Source of the DNA: Adhaeribacter swui
GTDB taxonomy: Bacteria; Bacteroidota; Bacteroidia; Cytophagales; Hymenobacteraceae
Assembly: GCF_014217805.1 (NCBI RefSeq)
Contig: NZ_CP055156.1
Location: forward strand, 2,362,585-2,426,584
DNA length: 64,000 nt
Direction: 5' to 3'
The notes below the pieces were generated by a model. It did not search any database. It saw only the letters and a program-made list of their open reading frames with translations, and was not told the DNA's origin. Numbering within the stretch: position 1 is the stretch's first letter; each line of letters starts with the position of its first letter. Position numbers and translations under genes: made by a program. Shown one piece after another: positions 62,711 through 64,000 of the stretch.

Positions 62711-64000
62711 ATGAAATTACTATTGGCCTTGGTAAGTGTGGGCTTAAGCCTGGTACTAATTATTGCTTTAAACACCTCGTTTGGCATCGCGCCCCCAGTA
62801 GGTAAATTCCTGAGTCCGTTTGTGGGATTCTGGCAAAATGCCGAAACCCGGGAGGCATCGTTAGTAGCGGAAATCCCGGTTTCGGGGGTACAAGCCGAGG
62901 TGAAAGTTTTATACGATGAAAACCGGGTGCCGCATATTTTCGCTCAAAATAACCACGACGTATATTTTGCCCAAGGTTTTGTAACCGCCCAGGACCGGCT
63001 GTGGCAAATGGAATTCCAAACGCATGCGGCGGCCGGACGAGTTTCGGAGATTATTGGCACCAGCACCTTAGAGAGGGACCGTTTTCAAAGACGCATGGGC
63101 ATGGTGTACGGTGCCCAGCAATCGTTAAAAGCCATGCTCGCCGATCCGCGTTCCCGCGAAATGTTAGAAGCTTTTACTGCGGGCATTAATGCCTACATCG
63201 GACAGTTAAAACCAAAAGATTATCCTCTGGAATATAAATTACTGAACTACGCGCCCGAACCCTGGACACCTTTAAAATGCGCCTTACTCCTAAAACAAAT
63301 GGCCTACGATTTGGCTGGTCGCAGCGACGATTTACGGATGACCAACATTTTGTGGAAGTATGGACCCAGCGTTACCAAAAATTTATTTCCGGATTACCCT
63401 TTCCTGGAAGACCCCATTGTACCCTCGGGCACGCCGCTGGATTTTAAACCTTTGCCCATTCCGCCGGAACCCGCTTCTTTTATTGCCAGCCAAACTGATA
63501 AAAAAATAGAGAACGAACCTGATCCGGAACTGGGTAGTAACAACTGGGCCGTATCGGGCGCTAAATCGGCTACGGGTTACCCGCTCTTAGCCAACGACCC
63601 GCACCTGGAATTAAACTTACCTTCTATCTGGTACCAGATTCAATTAGTAACCCCCGACATGAACGTATACGGCGTTTCGTTACCGGGCGCACCTAACGTT
63701 ATTATTGGTTTTAACGAACGCGTGAGCTGGGGCGTAACCAACGTGGATGCCGATGTAATGGACTGGTACGAGCTAAAATTTAAAAATTCGGCGCAGCAAG
63801 AATACTGGCACGCCAACCAATGGAAACCCATCCGGAAAGTTACTGAAGAAATAAAAATCAAAGGCGCTCCTTCGGTTTTTGACACGGTTTCTTATACGCA
63901 CCACGGGCCCATCGTGTACGACCAAGCCGGGCAAATTTATAACAAACAATCGCCGGTAAAACATGCTATGCGCTGGATAGCGCACGAGCAATCGAACGAA
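62711..64000 (+). CDS. Penicillin acylase family protein (partial, cut by the window end)
   Basis: At least 430 residues; the frame is open at the window edge. An N-terminal membrane anchor/signal (LLLALVSVGLSLVLIIAL) is followed by the alpha-chain opening VLYDENRVPHIFAQNNHDVYFAQGF-like. The autocatalytic processing site lies before LGSNNWAVSG, with the Ser nucleophile near residue 276. GYPLLANDPHLELNLPSIW follows. This Ntn-hydrolase cleaves amide bonds, such as those in acyl-homoserine lactones or beta-lactam side chains in known members. The substrate here is unknown. Confidence 0.9.
   Translation, partial: MKLLLALVSVGLSLVLIIALNTSFGIAPPVGKFLSPFVGFWQNAETREASLVAEIPVSGVQAEVKVLYDENRVPHIFAQNNHDVYFAQGFVTAQDRLWQMEFQTHAAAGRVSEIIGTSTLERDRFQRRMGMVYGAQQSLKAMLADPRSREMLEAFTAGINAYIGQLKPKDYPLEYKLLNYAPEPWTPLKCALLLKQMAYDLAGRSDDLRMTNILWKYGPSVTKNLFPDYPFLEDPIVPSGTPLDFKPLPIPPEPASFIASQTDKKIENEPDPELGSNNWAVSGAKSATGYPLLANDPHLELNLPSIWYQIQLVTPDMNVYGVSLPGAPNVIIGFNERVSWGVTNVDADVMDWYELKFKNSAQQEYWHANQWKPIRKVTEEIKIKGAPSVFDTVSYTHHGPIVYDQAGQIYNKQSPVKHAMRWIAHEQSNE

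Overview
The window is a chromosomal segment of a Bacteroidota bacterium, most likely a member of the Cytophagales in the Hymenobacteraceae range. An Adhaeribacter-like genus is my low-confidence guess. The evidence is a SusC/SusD pair, two very large proteins with type IX secretion C-termini, a PorP/SprF partner, a DAHP synthase fused to chorismate mutase, a DUF2652 protein, and several promoters that fit the Bacteroidota pattern TTG-N20-TAnnTTTG. No phage, CRISPR array, rRNA or complete insertion sequence was seen.

Layout. 0-10 kb: a DUF2238 membrane protein, DsbD-type thiol:disulfide interchange protein, two uncharacterised exported proteins, SurE, and a BlaI/M56-TonB regulatory pair with a palindromic operator inside its promoter. 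10-21.7 kb: an M28 peptidase, a phenylalanine/tyrosine operon (prephenate dehydratase, aminotransferase, DAHP synthase-chorismate mutase) preceded by a leader peptide and attenuator, QueA, an M23/SH3 lipoprotein, an ABC exporter whose ATPase reading frame is split, and a DUF2721 protein. 22-33 kb: a giant 21-repeat T9SS protein, a gamma-carbonic-anhydrase-like protein and a SusC/SusD pair. 32.6-35.8 kb: a repeat-rich stretch with several families of small hairpin elements, two small genes and a radical SAM gene. 35.9-38.3 kb: tRNA-Leu followed by an AT-rich DUF4062-TPR gene that looks foreign. 38.5-51.5 kb: a phosphodiesterase, an RsbQ-like hydrolase with a PAS protein, and a run of ester hydrolases around a Nudix-family regulator. 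52-57.5 kb: a T9SS type B giant protein with its PorP/SprF partner. 57.9-64 kb: GNAT acetyltransferase, tiny proteins including a pair of 58-residue paralogues, a DUF3267 membrane protein, a monooxygenase remnant, tRNA-Arg, a DUF2652 protein and a penicillin acylase cut by the window end.

The strongest new observations are as follows. (1) A 23-residue leader peptide with eight consecutive Phe/Tyr codons sits in front of an intrinsic terminator that ends just before the prephenate dehydratase start. (2) A set of dispersed two-hairpin repeats is shared between the 11.5-12 kb and 32.6-34.7 kb intergenic regions. (3) A DUF4062-TPR protein lacks the NTPase domain usual for such architectures. (4) An ABC ATPase is split exactly at a T-TTA-AAA slippery heptamer. 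(5) Operator-like palindromes fill the promoter spacers of the BlaI and Nudix regulators. All calls come from reading the sequence; no database search was possible.
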